Positions 1 through 7,717 of a stretch of DNA of 64,000 nucleotides are shown here, piece by piece. Source of the stretch: Salipiger sp. IMCC34102. Lineage in GTDB: Bacteria; Pseudomonadota; Alphaproteobacteria; Rhodobacterales; Rhodobacteraceae. A program made the translations under genes and the position numbers. Where the stretch lies: contig NZ_SELQ01000004.1 in NCBI RefSeq assembly GCF_004145405.1, forward strand, positions 124,001 through 188,000, given 5' to 3'. How positions within the stretch are numbered: the first letter of the stretch is position 1; each line of letters starts with the position of its first letter. The notes beneath the pieces are model-generated. The model was not told the DNA's origin. It ran no database searches and worked only from the letters and a program-made list of their open reading frames with translations.

Positions 1-2
1 CC

Positions 3-229
3 AAGGGTGGCTTGCGCAGCAAACGCCCACGGTCGGCCCATCGGTCAAGTCAGGCGCATCAGGGTTTCGACGGAGAGAGGAGGGTGGTGGCGTGGGGGAG
101 ACTTGAACTCCCGACTAAGGGTGGCTTGCGCAGCAAACGCCCACGGTCGGCCCATCGGTCAAGTCAGGCGCATCAGGGTTTCGACGGAGAGAGGAGGGTG
201 GTGGCGTGGGGGAGACTTGAACTCCCGAC
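3..229. repeat. 114-bp tandem direct repeat, two copies, ending in tRNA-Met 3' sequence
   Basis: Positions 3-115 and 117-229 are identical at a period of 114 bp. Each copy ends with the last 31 nt of the minus-strand tRNA-Met gene, including the encoded CCA. Only the right-hand copy continues into a complete tRNA. The window starts inside the array, so further copies may lie to the left. I see no protein-coding signal in the unit. Confidence 0.9.
85..115 (-). pseudogene. 3' fragment of tRNA-Met(CAU)
   Basis: These 31 nt are identical to the 3' end of the intact tRNA at 199-275: the end of the variable region, the T arm, the 3' acceptor strand and CCA. There is no anticodon arm or D arm, so this is a remnant and not a functional gene. 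It lies in the left copy of the 114-bp tandem repeat. A 3' tRNA fragment like this can be left by site-specific integration, but simple tandem duplication explains it equally well. Confidence 0.8.
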
Positions 230-275
230 CTATCGATTATGAGTCGATCGCTCTAACCAGCTGAGCTACCGCGCC
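199..275 (-). tRNA. tRNA-Met (CAU), elongator type
   Basis: Read on the minus strand this folds as a 77-nt cloverleaf: acceptor GGCGCGG, D arm GCTCAGCTGGTTAGAGC, anticodon loop CTCATAA (anticodon CAU), T arm GGGAGTTCAAGTCTCCC, then ACCA. The acceptor 3' strand is CCACGCC, so pair 5:68 is a C-A mismatch where a G-C pair is expected. The 3' part of the gene is duplicated upstream in the tandem repeat. A CAU tRNA could also be an isoleucine tRNA with modified C34, but the sequence resembles elongator Met. Confidence 0.9.
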
Positions 276-341
276 ATTCCACGGAGGCTCGAATAGGCCG
301 TGTCAGCGGGCCTGTCAAACCGATTTTCGCCCTCTCGCGCG

Positions 342-1313
342 CTATTCCTCGCTCTTCCGGAACGTCCAGCGGCTGGTCTGGCAATAGGGGTGTTCGGGGG
401 CGATGCCGATGTCGGGAAAGTCGGGGTGAGAGGGGGCGTCGGGCCAGTCCTGCGGCTCCATCGCGAAGCCTTCGTAAAGCGCGGCACCCGGGCGGGGGCC
501 GCGCTGGCCGTCGAAGACCTGCAGTCCGGGGCGGTCGGTGGCGATGGTCATGGTCACGCCGGATGCGCCGCGCAGACGGGCCACGTCGCGCAGGGGCGCG
601 GGGCCGGAGGACAGGCAGAAGTTGTGATCGATGGGGGGCTGGCCCGCGATCGGTTCGCGGGCCTCGCGGAAGTCCATGTCGAGCGCCTCCACCGGGGCGA
701 TTTCACCGGTAACGAGGTCGTCGTCGTCCGTGGGCAGGACGTGGTCGGCGGCGATCCACAGGCTGTGCCCGTCCCAGGTCGGCGTGCCGTCGAGGTTCCA
801 GAAGCTGTGGTTGGCAAGGTTCAGGACCGTGGGTTCGTCGGTGGTGCCCCGCAGGTCCAGATGCAAGGCGGAGTCCGCGACGGTGAAGCGCGCGGTGATG
901 ACCCGGGTGCCGGGCAGGCCGCAGGCCCCGTCGCCCAGCGTGAGGGTCAACACCGCGCTGTCGGTGCTTGCCTCCGACACCTCCCAGACGCGGGCGTGGA
1001 TCCCACCGGAGCCCGAATGAAGCGTCATCTTGCCGTCCTGGTTGCGCTCCATCTCATGGGTCATGCCGTCGATGGTGACGCGGCCTTCGCCGATCCGGTT
1101 GGCCACGGGGCCGACCAGCGCGCCGTGATACTGCATGACGCCCTCGTAGTCGGCCATGCGGTCGGACCCGAGCGTCAGCGACCGGTCCACCCCGGCGAGC
1201 CGCACGTCCTGCACCCGCGCGCCATAGGTCACGAGCGTGACGGTGAGGGTGCCGTCGGTGAGGGAAAGCGCCTCGACGGGGGTGCCGTCGCTGGTCTGGC
1301 CGAATGTGCTCAT
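342..1313 (-). CDS. galM: aldose 1-epimerase (galactose mutarotase family)
   Basis: A 323-residue protein of the aldose epimerase family, which interconverts alpha and beta anomers of free sugars in the cytoplasm. It has the family layout: an early substrate-binding HSGSGGIHARVWEV-type segment, LNLANHSFWNLDG with the catalytic-region histidine, PIDHNFCL, and a late glutamate in LYEGFAMEPQDWPDAP. The ATG at 1313 gives MSTFGQTSDG; the open frame continues further upstream but that part is antisense to the next gene. It is the last gene of a minus-strand trio with an SMP-30 lactonase and an SDR dehydrogenase. That order suggests oxidation of an aldose: dehydrogenase, lactonase, mutarotase. The sugar cannot be read from the sequence. 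Confidence 0.88.
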   Translation of the reverse strand: MSTFGQTSDGTPVEALSLTDGTLTVTLVTYGARVQDVRLAGVDRSLTLGSDRMADYEGVMQYHGALVGPVANRIGEGRVTIDGMTHEMERNQDGKMTLHSGSGGIHARVWEVSEASTDSAVLTLTLGDGACGLPGTRVITARFTVADSALHLDLRGTTDEPTVLNLANHSFWNLDGTPTWDGHSLWIAADHVLPTDDDDLVTGEIAPVEALDMDFREAREPIAGQPPIDHNFCLSSGPAPLRDVARLRGASGVTMTIATDRPGLQVFDGQRGPRPGAALYEGFAMEPQDWPDAPSHPDFPDIGIAPEHPYCQTSRWTFRKSEE

Positions 1314-1354
1314 GGGGATGTCCGATGCTGGTCGCGTGGCGAAGGAAGGCGGGA

Positions 1355-2182
1355 TCAGAGGATCACCCGGTGTTCGGGCTGGCCGGTGTATTCGGTTTCG
1401 ATGGCGTAGGTGACGCCTTGCGCGTCGTCGGGATCCTCGATGTCCTGCCGGGCGGTGGTCACGAAGAGCGTATGCCGCCCCGGACCGCCCAGTGCGGGGC
1501 AGGAGGCGTGCCGGCCCGGTACCTCGAAGGCTTCGACGAAGGTGCCCTCGGGATCGTAGACCGCGACCCGGCCCGCGCCCCACTGGGCCGAGAAGAGGTT
1601 GCCGTCCGCGTCCACGATGGCACCGTCGGGGTGCAGGTCGGTGCCGGTGAGGTCGATGTGAACCGATGGCGCGCCCGCGGGCCAGCCTTCGGCGTCCAGC
1701 GCCACCTTCATGATCTGCTGCTTCGGCGTGTCGCAAAAGAACGCCGTGCGCCCGTCGGGGGCGAAGCAGATCGCGTTGCTGATGGTGATCTCGTCGTAGA
1801 GACAGCGCAGCTCGCCCTTGTAGTAGCGCCAGATCTTGCCGGCCCCGGGTTCGCCCGCGATCCCCATCGTGCCGATCCAGAAGCCTCCCGCGGGATCCGC
1901 GCGGCCGTCGTTGGACCGGGTATGCGCGCTGCCGGGTTCCAGGTCGGTGATGATGTGATCCGCGCCGGTGTCGATCTCGAACCGGTGAAGCGCACGGGCG
2001 GAGGCCACGAAAAGCGTGTCGCGGTCGATCCAGCCGGCGGCGCTGACGTAATCGGGAAAGGTCCAGCTTTGCCCTTTCGTGTGCAGCCGCTTGGACAGGA
2101 TATCGAACCAGAAGAGCTGCTGTCGCTCGGGGTGCCAGAGCGGGCCCTCGCCCAGCTCGCAAGGCGTATCGTCGTGGATCAT
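1355..2182 (-). CDS. SMP-30/gluconolactonase/LRE family protein
   Basis: A 275-residue beta-propeller lactonase of the SMP-30/regucalcin family. Visible hallmarks are CELGEGPLWHPERQQLFWFDI with the metal-binding glutamate, SNDGRADPAGGFWIGTMG, ISNAICFAPDGRTAFFCDT and HPDGAIVDADGNLFSA with the catalytic-region aspartate. Family members hydrolyse sugar lactones using a divalent metal. I chose the ATG at 2182 because GAGGTGA lies about 6 nt upstream; an in-frame ATG at 2200 is the alternative and lacks a ribosome-binding site. The next gene downstream is galM (41 nt gap) and the SDR gene lies just upstream, so a lactone made by that dehydrogenase is the likely substrate. Confidence 0.87.
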   Translation of the reverse strand: MIHDDTPCELGEGPLWHPERQQLFWFDILSKRLHTKGQSWTFPDYVSAAGWIDRDTLFVASARALHRFEIDTGADHIITDLEPGSAHTRSNDGRADPAGGFWIGTMGIAGEPGAGKIWRYYKGELRCLYDEITISNAICFAPDGRTAFFCDTPKQQIMKVALDAEGWPAGAPSVHIDLTGTDLHPDGAIVDADGNLFSAQWGAGRVAVYDPEGTFVEAFEVPGRHASCPALGGPGRHTLFVTTARQDIEDPDDAQGVTYAIETEYTGQPEHRVIL

Positions 2183-2220
2183 GGGGGTCACCTCGGTCAT
2201 GTCTGGTCTGCGAAAGCGCG

Positions 2221-2943
2221 TCATCCGGTAAAGCAGGCGCCTGCGTCGACGCATAGCGCCTGGCCGGTCATCATGCGGCTCAGATCGGAGGCGAGGAACA
2301 GCGCCGTGCCGGTCATGTCCTGGGGCTCGAGGTGTTCCTTCAGGCACTGGCGGTCCATGAAGGCGGACAAACGCTCCGGCGTGACCCATTTCTCCAGTTG
2401 CTTGTCGGTCAGCACCCAGCCCGGGAGGATCGTGTTGACCCGGATCCCGCGCGGTCCCAGCTCCCGCGCCAGCGCCCGGGTCATGGCGAGGATGCCGCCA
2501 TTCGCGGTCACGTATGGCGTCATACCGGCACTGCCCAGCTGGATCGACCCAGAGGACATGTTGATGATCGACCCGCCGTCTTCCATCACCCGCGCCGCGG
2601 CCTGTGCTGCGAAGAAGTAGGGGCGCAGGTTCACGGCGATCATGTCCTCCCACATCGGCTCGGTCACCTCGTCGAGCGCCATGCGCAGGTCGTTGGCGGC
2701 GTTGTTGAGCAGGCAGCGCAAGGGGCCCGCGCCCTCGACCTCCCGTTGCAGCGCGGCGGTGTCGGTCAGGTCGCAATGCCGGTAGTCGACGCCGTCGACA
2801 GGCGCATCCGGCTTTTGGATGTCGAGCGAGATGACCCGCGCGCCCTGCGCCGCGAAAGCCGCGACATAGGCTGCACCGATGCCGGACGCCCCGCCCGTCA
2901 CCAGGACGCCCTTGCCGTCGAGTTCGTCGAATCGTGCGGTCAT
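2221..2943 (-). CDS. SDR-family oxidoreductase with Lys-to-Asn change in YxxxK
   Basis: A 240-residue classical short-chain dehydrogenase. The Rossmann motif TGGASGIG, the NNAA motif, the catalytic-serine region IINMSSGS and the C-terminal ILPGW/TGQALCVDAG are all present. The active-site block reads PYVTANGG: tyrosine is kept, but the lysine of YxxxK is asparagine (codon AAT). That lysine normally positions the cofactor ribose and lowers the tyrosine pKa. I took the ATG at 2943 (MTARFDEL); a GTG at 2982 would add 13 residues of non-family sequence. The gene probably starts the sugar-oxidation trio with the SMP-30 and galM genes. Either the enzyme is impaired or it tolerates Asn. Confidence 0.85.
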   Translation of the reverse strand: MTARFDELDGKGVLVTGGASGIGAAYVAAFAAQGARVISLDIQKPDAPVDGVDYRHCDLTDTAALQREVEGAGPLRCLLNNAANDLRMALDEVTEPMWEDMIAVNLRPYFFAAQAAARVMEDGGSIINMSSGSIQLGSAGMTPYVTANGGILAMTRALARELGPRGIRVNTILPGWVLTDKQLEKWVTPERLSAFMDRQCLKEHLEPQDMTGTALFLASDLSRMMTGQALCVDAGACFTG

Positions 2944-3032
2944 TTGGATGCGCCCCCCAGACGTGAAATCACGCACCGACACTACCGCGACACGGGCCGA
3001 TGTCCACCGCTAGCCGCTGTCGCCGCCCCTCG

Positions 3033-3091
3033 TTCATCTGGCCGGAAAAACTCCGGGGGAGGCGCGCTCGCGCGCCGGGGGCAGAGCCCCC
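3033..3091 (-). repeat. REP-like hairpin element, copy 1
   Basis: Read on the minus strand: GGGGGCTCTGCCCCC, then a GGCGCGC/GCGCGCC hairpin, then CTCCCCCGGAGTTTTTCCGG and CCAGATGAA. The same layout recurs at 8787, 12994, 39397 and 61996. It sits just downstream of soeC, in the direction of transcription, so it could act as a terminator there. Confidence 0.75.
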
Positions 3092-3109
3092 TCTGTCCCG
3101 GGGTCCGCC

Positions 3110-3988
3110 TCAGGCGGTGCGTCGTGCGCCGTAGTAGAGGCCCACCACGTGCTCGGCCTGGGCGAAGAACAGCCAGCGCAGGCAAAGCACGCCCAGCAGA
3201 TGCGCCAGGATCGCCACGACGGCGGTCACATGGGTCAAGCCGAACGCCAGGATCGCCAGCGGCAGGACGAAGGCGAGGCTCATCCCGATGATCCGCAGAT
3301 ACATCACGTGGCGGCGTCCGACGACGTAGACGAACTCCTTCAACAGGTAGTTCGATCCGCTGTGCGGCGGCAGAAAGGCGCGCACCTCTCCGCGCTCGCC
3401 AAGCCCGGTGGCCGTGCCGAGGGTCGTGCCGGAGCGTGCGAAGCGCCGGTCGCCCGTGAACCAGGCGATCCCCTGCAACACGGCGGCGGCGGCCAGCAGG
3501 ACAAGCGCCGCCAGCCCCTGGTTGGCCAGAAGCGCCCCGCCGCCGCCCGCGAGGGTCAGGAACACGGCCGGAGTGGTCCAGTGATGCCAGCGCGGCACGG
3601 ACCGCAACTGGGTGTAGATCATCGAGGTGGTCCAGATCGTGCCCGCGCAGCCCAGGCTCACCAGCCAGCCCAGGGGCGCGAGGGGCGTGCCGAAGATCGC
3701 GGTCAGGGCAAAGATCCCGCCAAGGGTCAGCGTGACGACCGCGGCGATCGCTTCGCGCGACAGCCAGGAGCTGCGCCACTGGGTGAAGGCCTTGAGCGCG
3801 CGTTCCGGCCGGCCCAGGTGCAGGGCGGAGGCCATCAGCCCGCCCACCGCCAGCGCGTAGGCCACGAAGAAGAACCCGAAGGCCACCCAGCCGGTCGGGG
3901 CCGGCAGGCCCAGCCCCAGCCAGAACAGCAGGCCGAACCCCATTCCCGAAAGCGTGGTGAAGATGATGACGGAGGGCGCCGGGTTCAC
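3110..3988 (-). CDS. soeC: sulfite dehydrogenase membrane anchor subunit (DmsC/SoeC family)
   Basis: A 292-residue polytopic protein of the DmsC family, with about eight hydrophobic spans and the family motif GLMASALHLGRPERALKAF near residue 55. It anchors a molybdo-iron-sulfur complex to the cytoplasmic membrane and passes electrons to quinone. DmsC of DMSO reductase is a homologue; the xsc-tauE-ackA context favours SoeC of sulfite dehydrogenase. The start is a GTG at 3988, overlapping the soeB stop as GTGA, with GGAGG 7 nt upstream. A REP-like element follows the gene. A weaker alternative is a reductase for another S-oxide substrate. Confidence 0.82.
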   Translation of the reverse strand: MNPAPSVIIFTTLSGMGFGLLFWLGLGLPAPTGWVAFGFFFVAYALAVGGLMASALHLGRPERALKAFTQWRSSWLSREAIAAVVTLTLGGIFALTAIFGTPLAPLGWLVSLGCAGTIWTTSMIYTQLRSVPRWHHWTTPAVFLTLAGGGGALLANQGLAALVLLAAAAVLQGIAWFTGDRRFARSGTTLGTATGLGERGEVRAFLPPHSGSNYLLKEFVYVVGRRHVMYLRIIGMSLAFVLPLAILAFGLTHVTAVVAILAHLLGVLCLRWLFFAQAEHVVGLYYGARRTA

Positions 3989-4746
3989 GCGCGCCCTCCT
4001 TTCGGCAGGGCCGAGAGCGCCTTGTCGAGCCAGGCCACCAGCCCCTTGCCGTCCTGTGCGACAGGCTCCAGCAACGGGGCCAGGACGTCGACTTCGTCGG
4101 TATCGCGCGCGCGGGGCGGCAGATACTTGTTCACCGGCTTGCAGCCCTGTTCCGGCATCAGGTCGAACCCGCCACGCTCGGCCACCAGCTGGCTGACGGC
4201 GCTGTCCGGGTCGCCCAGGTCGCCGAAGTGCCGCGCCTTTGACGGGCAGGTGCGCACGCAGGCGGGGGTGCGGTCGATCTCCGGCAGGTTCTCGTTGTAG
4301 ATCCGGTCGACGCAGAGCGTGCATTTCTTCATGACCCCCTCCGCCGGATCCGCCTCGCGCGCGCCGTAAGGGCAGGCCCAGGCGCAAAGCTGGCAGCCGA
4401 TGCAGGCGCTTTCGTTGACCAGCACGATCCCGTCCTCGGCGCGCTTGTAGCTGGCCCCCGTGGGGCAGACGGTGACGCAGGGCGCATCCTCGCAATGCAG
4501 GCAGGACTTGGGGAAATGGACCTGCTGGGCGGGGCCCTCGTCGGGTATGACCTCGTAGGAATGCACGCGGTTGAGGAAGGTCCCCGACGGATCGGCGCCG
4601 TAAGGATTGGTGTCCGACAGGGGCGCGCCGTAGTTCTCGGTGTTCCAGCCCTTGCAGGCCACGACGCAGGCGTGACAGCCGACACAGGTGTCGAGGTCGA
4701 TCACCAGGCCGAGCTTCACCGAAGACGGGGGCGGAAGTTGGGTCAT
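3985..4746 (-). CDS. soeB: sulfite dehydrogenase iron-sulfur subunit (SoeB, DmsB-like)
   Basis: A 253-residue electron-transfer subunit with four cysteine clusters for [4Fe-4S] centres: C21VGCHACVVAC31, CLHCEDAPCVTVC, CIGCQLCAWAC, and CTLC followed by CVRTC. It carries electrons between the molybdenum subunit SoeA and the membrane subunit SoeC. There is no signal peptide, so it faces the cytoplasm as in characterised SoeABC. The ATG at 4746 overlaps the stop of the 45-codon ORF (ATGA), and its own stop overlaps soeC (GTGA). DmsB of DMSO reductase is close in sequence, so the substrate assignment rests on the sulfonate-catabolic neighbours. Confidence 0.85.
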   Translation of the reverse strand: MTQLPPPSSVKLGLVIDLDTCVGCHACVVACKGWNTENYGAPLSDTNPYGADPSGTFLNRVHSYEVIPDEGPAQQVHFPKSCLHCEDAPCVTVCPTGASYKRAEDGIVLVNESACIGCQLCAWACPYGAREADPAEGVMKKCTLCVDRIYNENLPEIDRTPACVRTCPSKARHFGDLGDPDSAVSQLVAERGGFDLMPEQGCKPVNKYLPPRARDTDEVDVLAPLLEPVAQDGKGLVAWLDKALSALPKGGRA

Positions 4747-4880
4747 GCGGCAGAAGTCTCCGTGGGGGGATCGAGCCGTCCGCCCGTGGCGTCGGGGTCG
4801 GACCAGCTGGCGACGAACCAGATGAAACTGCCCAGCGTGAACACCAGGAAAGCCGCGATCGCAAGCAGCGTCCATTTCAT
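4743..4880 (-). CDS. 45-residue single-span membrane protein between soeA and soeB
   Basis: A 45-codon ORF that exactly fills the gap between soeA and soeB. Its ATG (4880) overlaps the soeA stop as ATGA and its TGA overlaps the soeB ATG as ATGA. The product starts MKWTLLAIAAFLVF, forms one strong hydrophobic span at residues 4-26 ending in WFVASW, and has a short polar, proline-containing tail. GGAAGG lies about 10 nt upstream of the start. The tight coupling on both sides argues for real translation. I do not recognise the family. It could be a small stabilising or assembly subunit of the SoeABC complex, but that is inference from position. Confidence 0.72.
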   Translation of the reverse strand: MKWTLLAIAAFLVFTLGSFIWFVASWSDPDATGGRLDPPTETSAA

Positions 4881-7717
4881 GATGGGCCGACCTTCCACGT
4901 CAGCCGATCCGGCGTGTCCCGGTCAGGCAGGTCGAGCGGCGGCATCACCGGCTGGACCTCGCTCGGGGCGGCGGATTTCTCTATCTTCACGCGCAGGTCG
5001 AACCAGGCGGCCTGTCCGGTGATCGGATCCGAATTCGCCCACCGCAACCCGTCGCCCTTGGGGGGCAGAAGCTCGTGGATGAGGTGGTTCATCAAGAAAC
5101 CCTTGGTCGCCTCCGGTGCATCGCGATCGAGCGCCCAGGCGCCCTTGCGCTTGGCGATAGCGTTCCAGGTCCAGACGGTATGCGCGTTCAGGCTGGCCTG
5201 GTGGGCGACGGGCACGGTGATCCCGCCGTGGGCGCTGGTGACGCGGGCCCAGTCGCCCTCCTTGAAGCCATGCTTTTCCCACACCTTCGTCGGCAGATAG
5301 AGCGGGTTGTGCCCGTGGATCTGCCGCAGCCAGGCGTTGGCCCCGCCCCAGCTGTGATACATCGCCGCCGGGCGCTGGGTCAGCGCGTGCAGATCGTATT
5401 CCTCGGGGTCGACATGGGCGTCCTCGAACGGCGGATACCAGATCGGCAGCGGGTCCATCGTGACCTGCATCTGGCCGCGCAGATGGTCAGGCGGCTGGCG
5501 GTCGCCCTGGCCTTCGGCGGCGCGCTGGAACCGGCGGAGGGGTTCGGCGTAAAGCTGGAAGATGTAGGGCGCCGGCGCATCGAAGAGGCCCGTCTCCACC
5601 GCCCAGTCCTGGTAGGCGCGGTTGAAGGGTTTGTAATAGGCGGCCTCGTCCGGGATGTGCTTTATCCAGAAGCCGCCGTTGGCGATATAGGTGGCGATCT
5701 GGCTGTCGTTGGGATCGCCGCGCCCGTGCTGCAGGCCGGTCGGGCCGACCCGCCATCCCGCGAGGGGGCCCACGCCGGGCCGGCGCAGGTGGCTTTGAAT
5801 GTAATCTGCGTAATCGGCGTATTTCGCCGTGCCGTCGGCGTTCACGAATCCCGGCAGCGCCAGCCGCGCGGCCAGATCGCAGAGCACCGACTGGAAGCCG
5901 CGCACGTCGCGATCGGGCTCCACCACCGGCCAGCGGATCGCGTCGGCGGCGGCATCGGCCTCGCAGATCGGGCGGTCGAGCAGGCTGATGCAATCGTGCC
6001 GCTCGAGGTAGGTGGTGTCGGGCAGGATCAGGTCGGCGTAGCCCACCATCTCGGACTGGTAGGCATCGGCGTAGATGATCCGCGGAATGACGTAGTCGCC
6101 GTTCTCGTCTGTGTCGGTGAGCATCTTGGTGACACCGCCCACGTTCATCGAGGAGTTCCACGCCATGTTCGCCATGAACAAAAAGAGCGTGTCGATCCTG
6201 TAGGGATCGCGCGCATGCGCGTTCGAGATCACCATGTGCATCAGTCCGTGCGCCGAGAGGGGCGCGTCCCAGCTGAAGGCCTTGTCGATGCGCGCAGGCG
6301 CGCCTTGGGGCGTCAGGCACAGATCCTCGGGGCCTTGCGGATAGCCCAGGTGCGGCCCGTCGAGCGGCTGGCCCGGTGTCACGCGGCTGTGCGGACGGGG
6401 GTGGGCCGTGGCGGGCTTGGGGTAAGGCGGCTTGAAGCGCATGCCGCCCGGCGTCTCGACCGCGCCGATCAGGATCTGCAGAAGATGCAGCGCGCGGCAG
6501 GTCTGGAACCCGTTGGAATGGGCCGAGATCCCGCGCATGGCGTGGACGCTGACGGGGCGGCCCACCATGGTCTTGTGCACCTTGCCGCGGAAATCGGTCC
6601 ATTCGCGGTCCAGCACGATTTCCTGGTTGAAGGCGACATCGGCGATGTCTGCGGCCAGCCTGCGAATGCGTGCGGCGGGAATGCCCACGCGGTCGGCCAC
6701 GGTCTCTGGCGCGTGCACGGGGTCGGCGTAGCGTTCGGCCATCAGGTGGAACACGCTCAGATGCGTGACGCCGCCGCGGCGCAGCTTGCCGGTCAGCACG
6801 GGTTCGACCCCCTGGCCGTTCCAGGGCGCGGGCTTGCCGGTGCGGCTGTCAATGACCAGCGGCTGCAGATCGTCGTCGCGCAGGAAGAGGCCAAAGTCCG
6901 GCGACTTGGGGTCCTGATCGACCAGCACGCTCGCGTTGGTGAACCGGGCGAGATACTCGGCGTCGATCTTGCCGGCCGTCATCAGGCAGTGGATCAGGGC
7001 CAGGATCAGCAACCCGTCGTTGCCGGGGGTCACGCCGAACCAGTCGTCGGCGATGGCGTTGTAGCCGGTGCGCACGGGATTGATCCCCACGGTGCGCGCG
7101 CCGCGTTCCTTCAGCTTGGCAAGGCCCAGCTTGATCGGGTTGCTGTCGTGATCCTCTGCCACGCCGAACAGCAGGAACAGCTTGGTGCGGTCCCAGTCGG
7201 GCTGGCCGAACTCCCAGAAGGCGCCGCCCATGGTGTAGATGCCCGCCGCCGCCATGTTGACCGAACAGAACCCGCCGTGGGCCGCGTAGTTCGGCGTGCC
7301 GTAGGCCTGCGCCCAGAGCCCGGTGAAGGACTGCGACTGGTCGCGCCCGGTGAAGAAGGCAAGCTTCTCGGGCGCCTCGTCGCGGATCGGCTTCAGCCAG
7401 GAGACGGCGAGGTCGAGTGCCTCGTCCCAGGAGATCTCTTCGTACTGGCCGGATCCGCGGGGGCCCGTGCGCCGCATCGGCGCGCGCAGGCGGGCGGGGG
7501 AGTTCTGCTGCATGATCCCCGCGCTGCCCTTGGCGCAAAGCACGCCCTGGTTCACGGGGTGATCGCGGTTGCCTTCGATGTAGGCGACCTTCTTCTTGCC
7601 GTCGGGGCCGGTTTTCATGTGCACGTCGATCCCGCAGCGGCAGGCGCACATATAGCAGGTGGTCTTGCGGACCTCGTCCGAGACGCGAGGCGACAGGTCG
7701 AGTTTCGGCTGGTTCAT
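4877..7717 (-). CDS. soeA: sulfite dehydrogenase molybdopterin subunit (SoeA)
   Basis: A 946-residue member of the DMSO-reductase superfamily of molybdopterin oxidoreductases. The N-terminal [4Fe-4S] site is C21YMCACRC28 plus the later cysteine in GVLCAKG; the active-site region is HGGFCSVN, where the cysteine is the probable Mo ligand. The C-terminal half has the dinucleotide-binding domain with YHSWGGANAWLRQIHG. No twin-arginine signal is present, which fits the cytoplasmic SoeABC type that oxidises sulfite to sulfate and not the exported DmsA type. Its start overlaps the ackA stop (ATGA). The adjacent xsc gene generates the sulfite. A broader label, uncharacterised molybdopterin oxidoreductase, would be the cautious alternative. 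Confidence 0.85.
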   Translation of the reverse strand: MNQPKLDLSPRVSDEVRKTTCYMCACRCGIDVHMKTGPDGKKKVAYIEGNRDHPVNQGVLCAKGSAGIMQQNSPARLRAPMRRTGPRGSGQYEEISWDEALDLAVSWLKPIRDEAPEKLAFFTGRDQSQSFTGLWAQAYGTPNYAAHGGFCSVNMAAAGIYTMGGAFWEFGQPDWDRTKLFLLFGVAEDHDSNPIKLGLAKLKERGARTVGINPVRTGYNAIADDWFGVTPGNDGLLILALIHCLMTAGKIDAEYLARFTNASVLVDQDPKSPDFGLFLRDDDLQPLVIDSRTGKPAPWNGQGVEPVLTGKLRRGGVTHLSVFHLMAERYADPVHAPETVADRVGIPAARIRRLAADIADVAFNQEIVLDREWTDFRGKVHKTMVGRPVSVHAMRGISAHSNGFQTCRALHLLQILIGAVETPGGMRFKPPYPKPATAHPRPHSRVTPGQPLDGPHLGYPQGPEDLCLTPQGAPARIDKAFSWDAPLSAHGLMHMVISNAHARDPYRIDTLFLFMANMAWNSSMNVGGVTKMLTDTDENGDYVIPRIIYADAYQSEMVGYADLILPDTTYLERHDCISLLDRPICEADAAADAIRWPVVEPDRDVRGFQSVLCDLAARLALPGFVNADGTAKYADYADYIQSHLRRPGVGPLAGWRVGPTGLQHGRGDPNDSQIATYIANGGFWIKHIPDEAAYYKPFNRAYQDWAVETGLFDAPAPYIFQLYAEPLRRFQRAAEGQGDRQPPDHLRGQMQVTMDPLPIWYPPFEDAHVDPEEYDLHALTQRPAAMYHSWGGANAWLRQIHGHNPLYLPTKVWEKHGFKEGDWARVTSAHGGITVPVAHQASLNAHTVWTWNAIAKRKGAWALDRDAPEATKGFLMNHLIHELLPPKGDGLRWANSDPITGQAAWFDLRVKIEKSAAPSEVQPVMPPLDLPDRDTPDRLTWKVGPS

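Noticed and set aside
1314-2162. N-terminal extension of the galM frame (about 283 codons)
   Set aside because: The same DNA encodes the SMP-30 lactonase in another frame, and galM has a natural start at 1313.
3110-7717. Assignment of the complex as periplasmic DMSO reductase (DmsABC)
   Set aside because: The large subunit has no twin-arginine signal, and the genes overlap ackA in an xsc cluster, both of which fit the cytoplasmic sulfite dehydrogenase SoeABC better.
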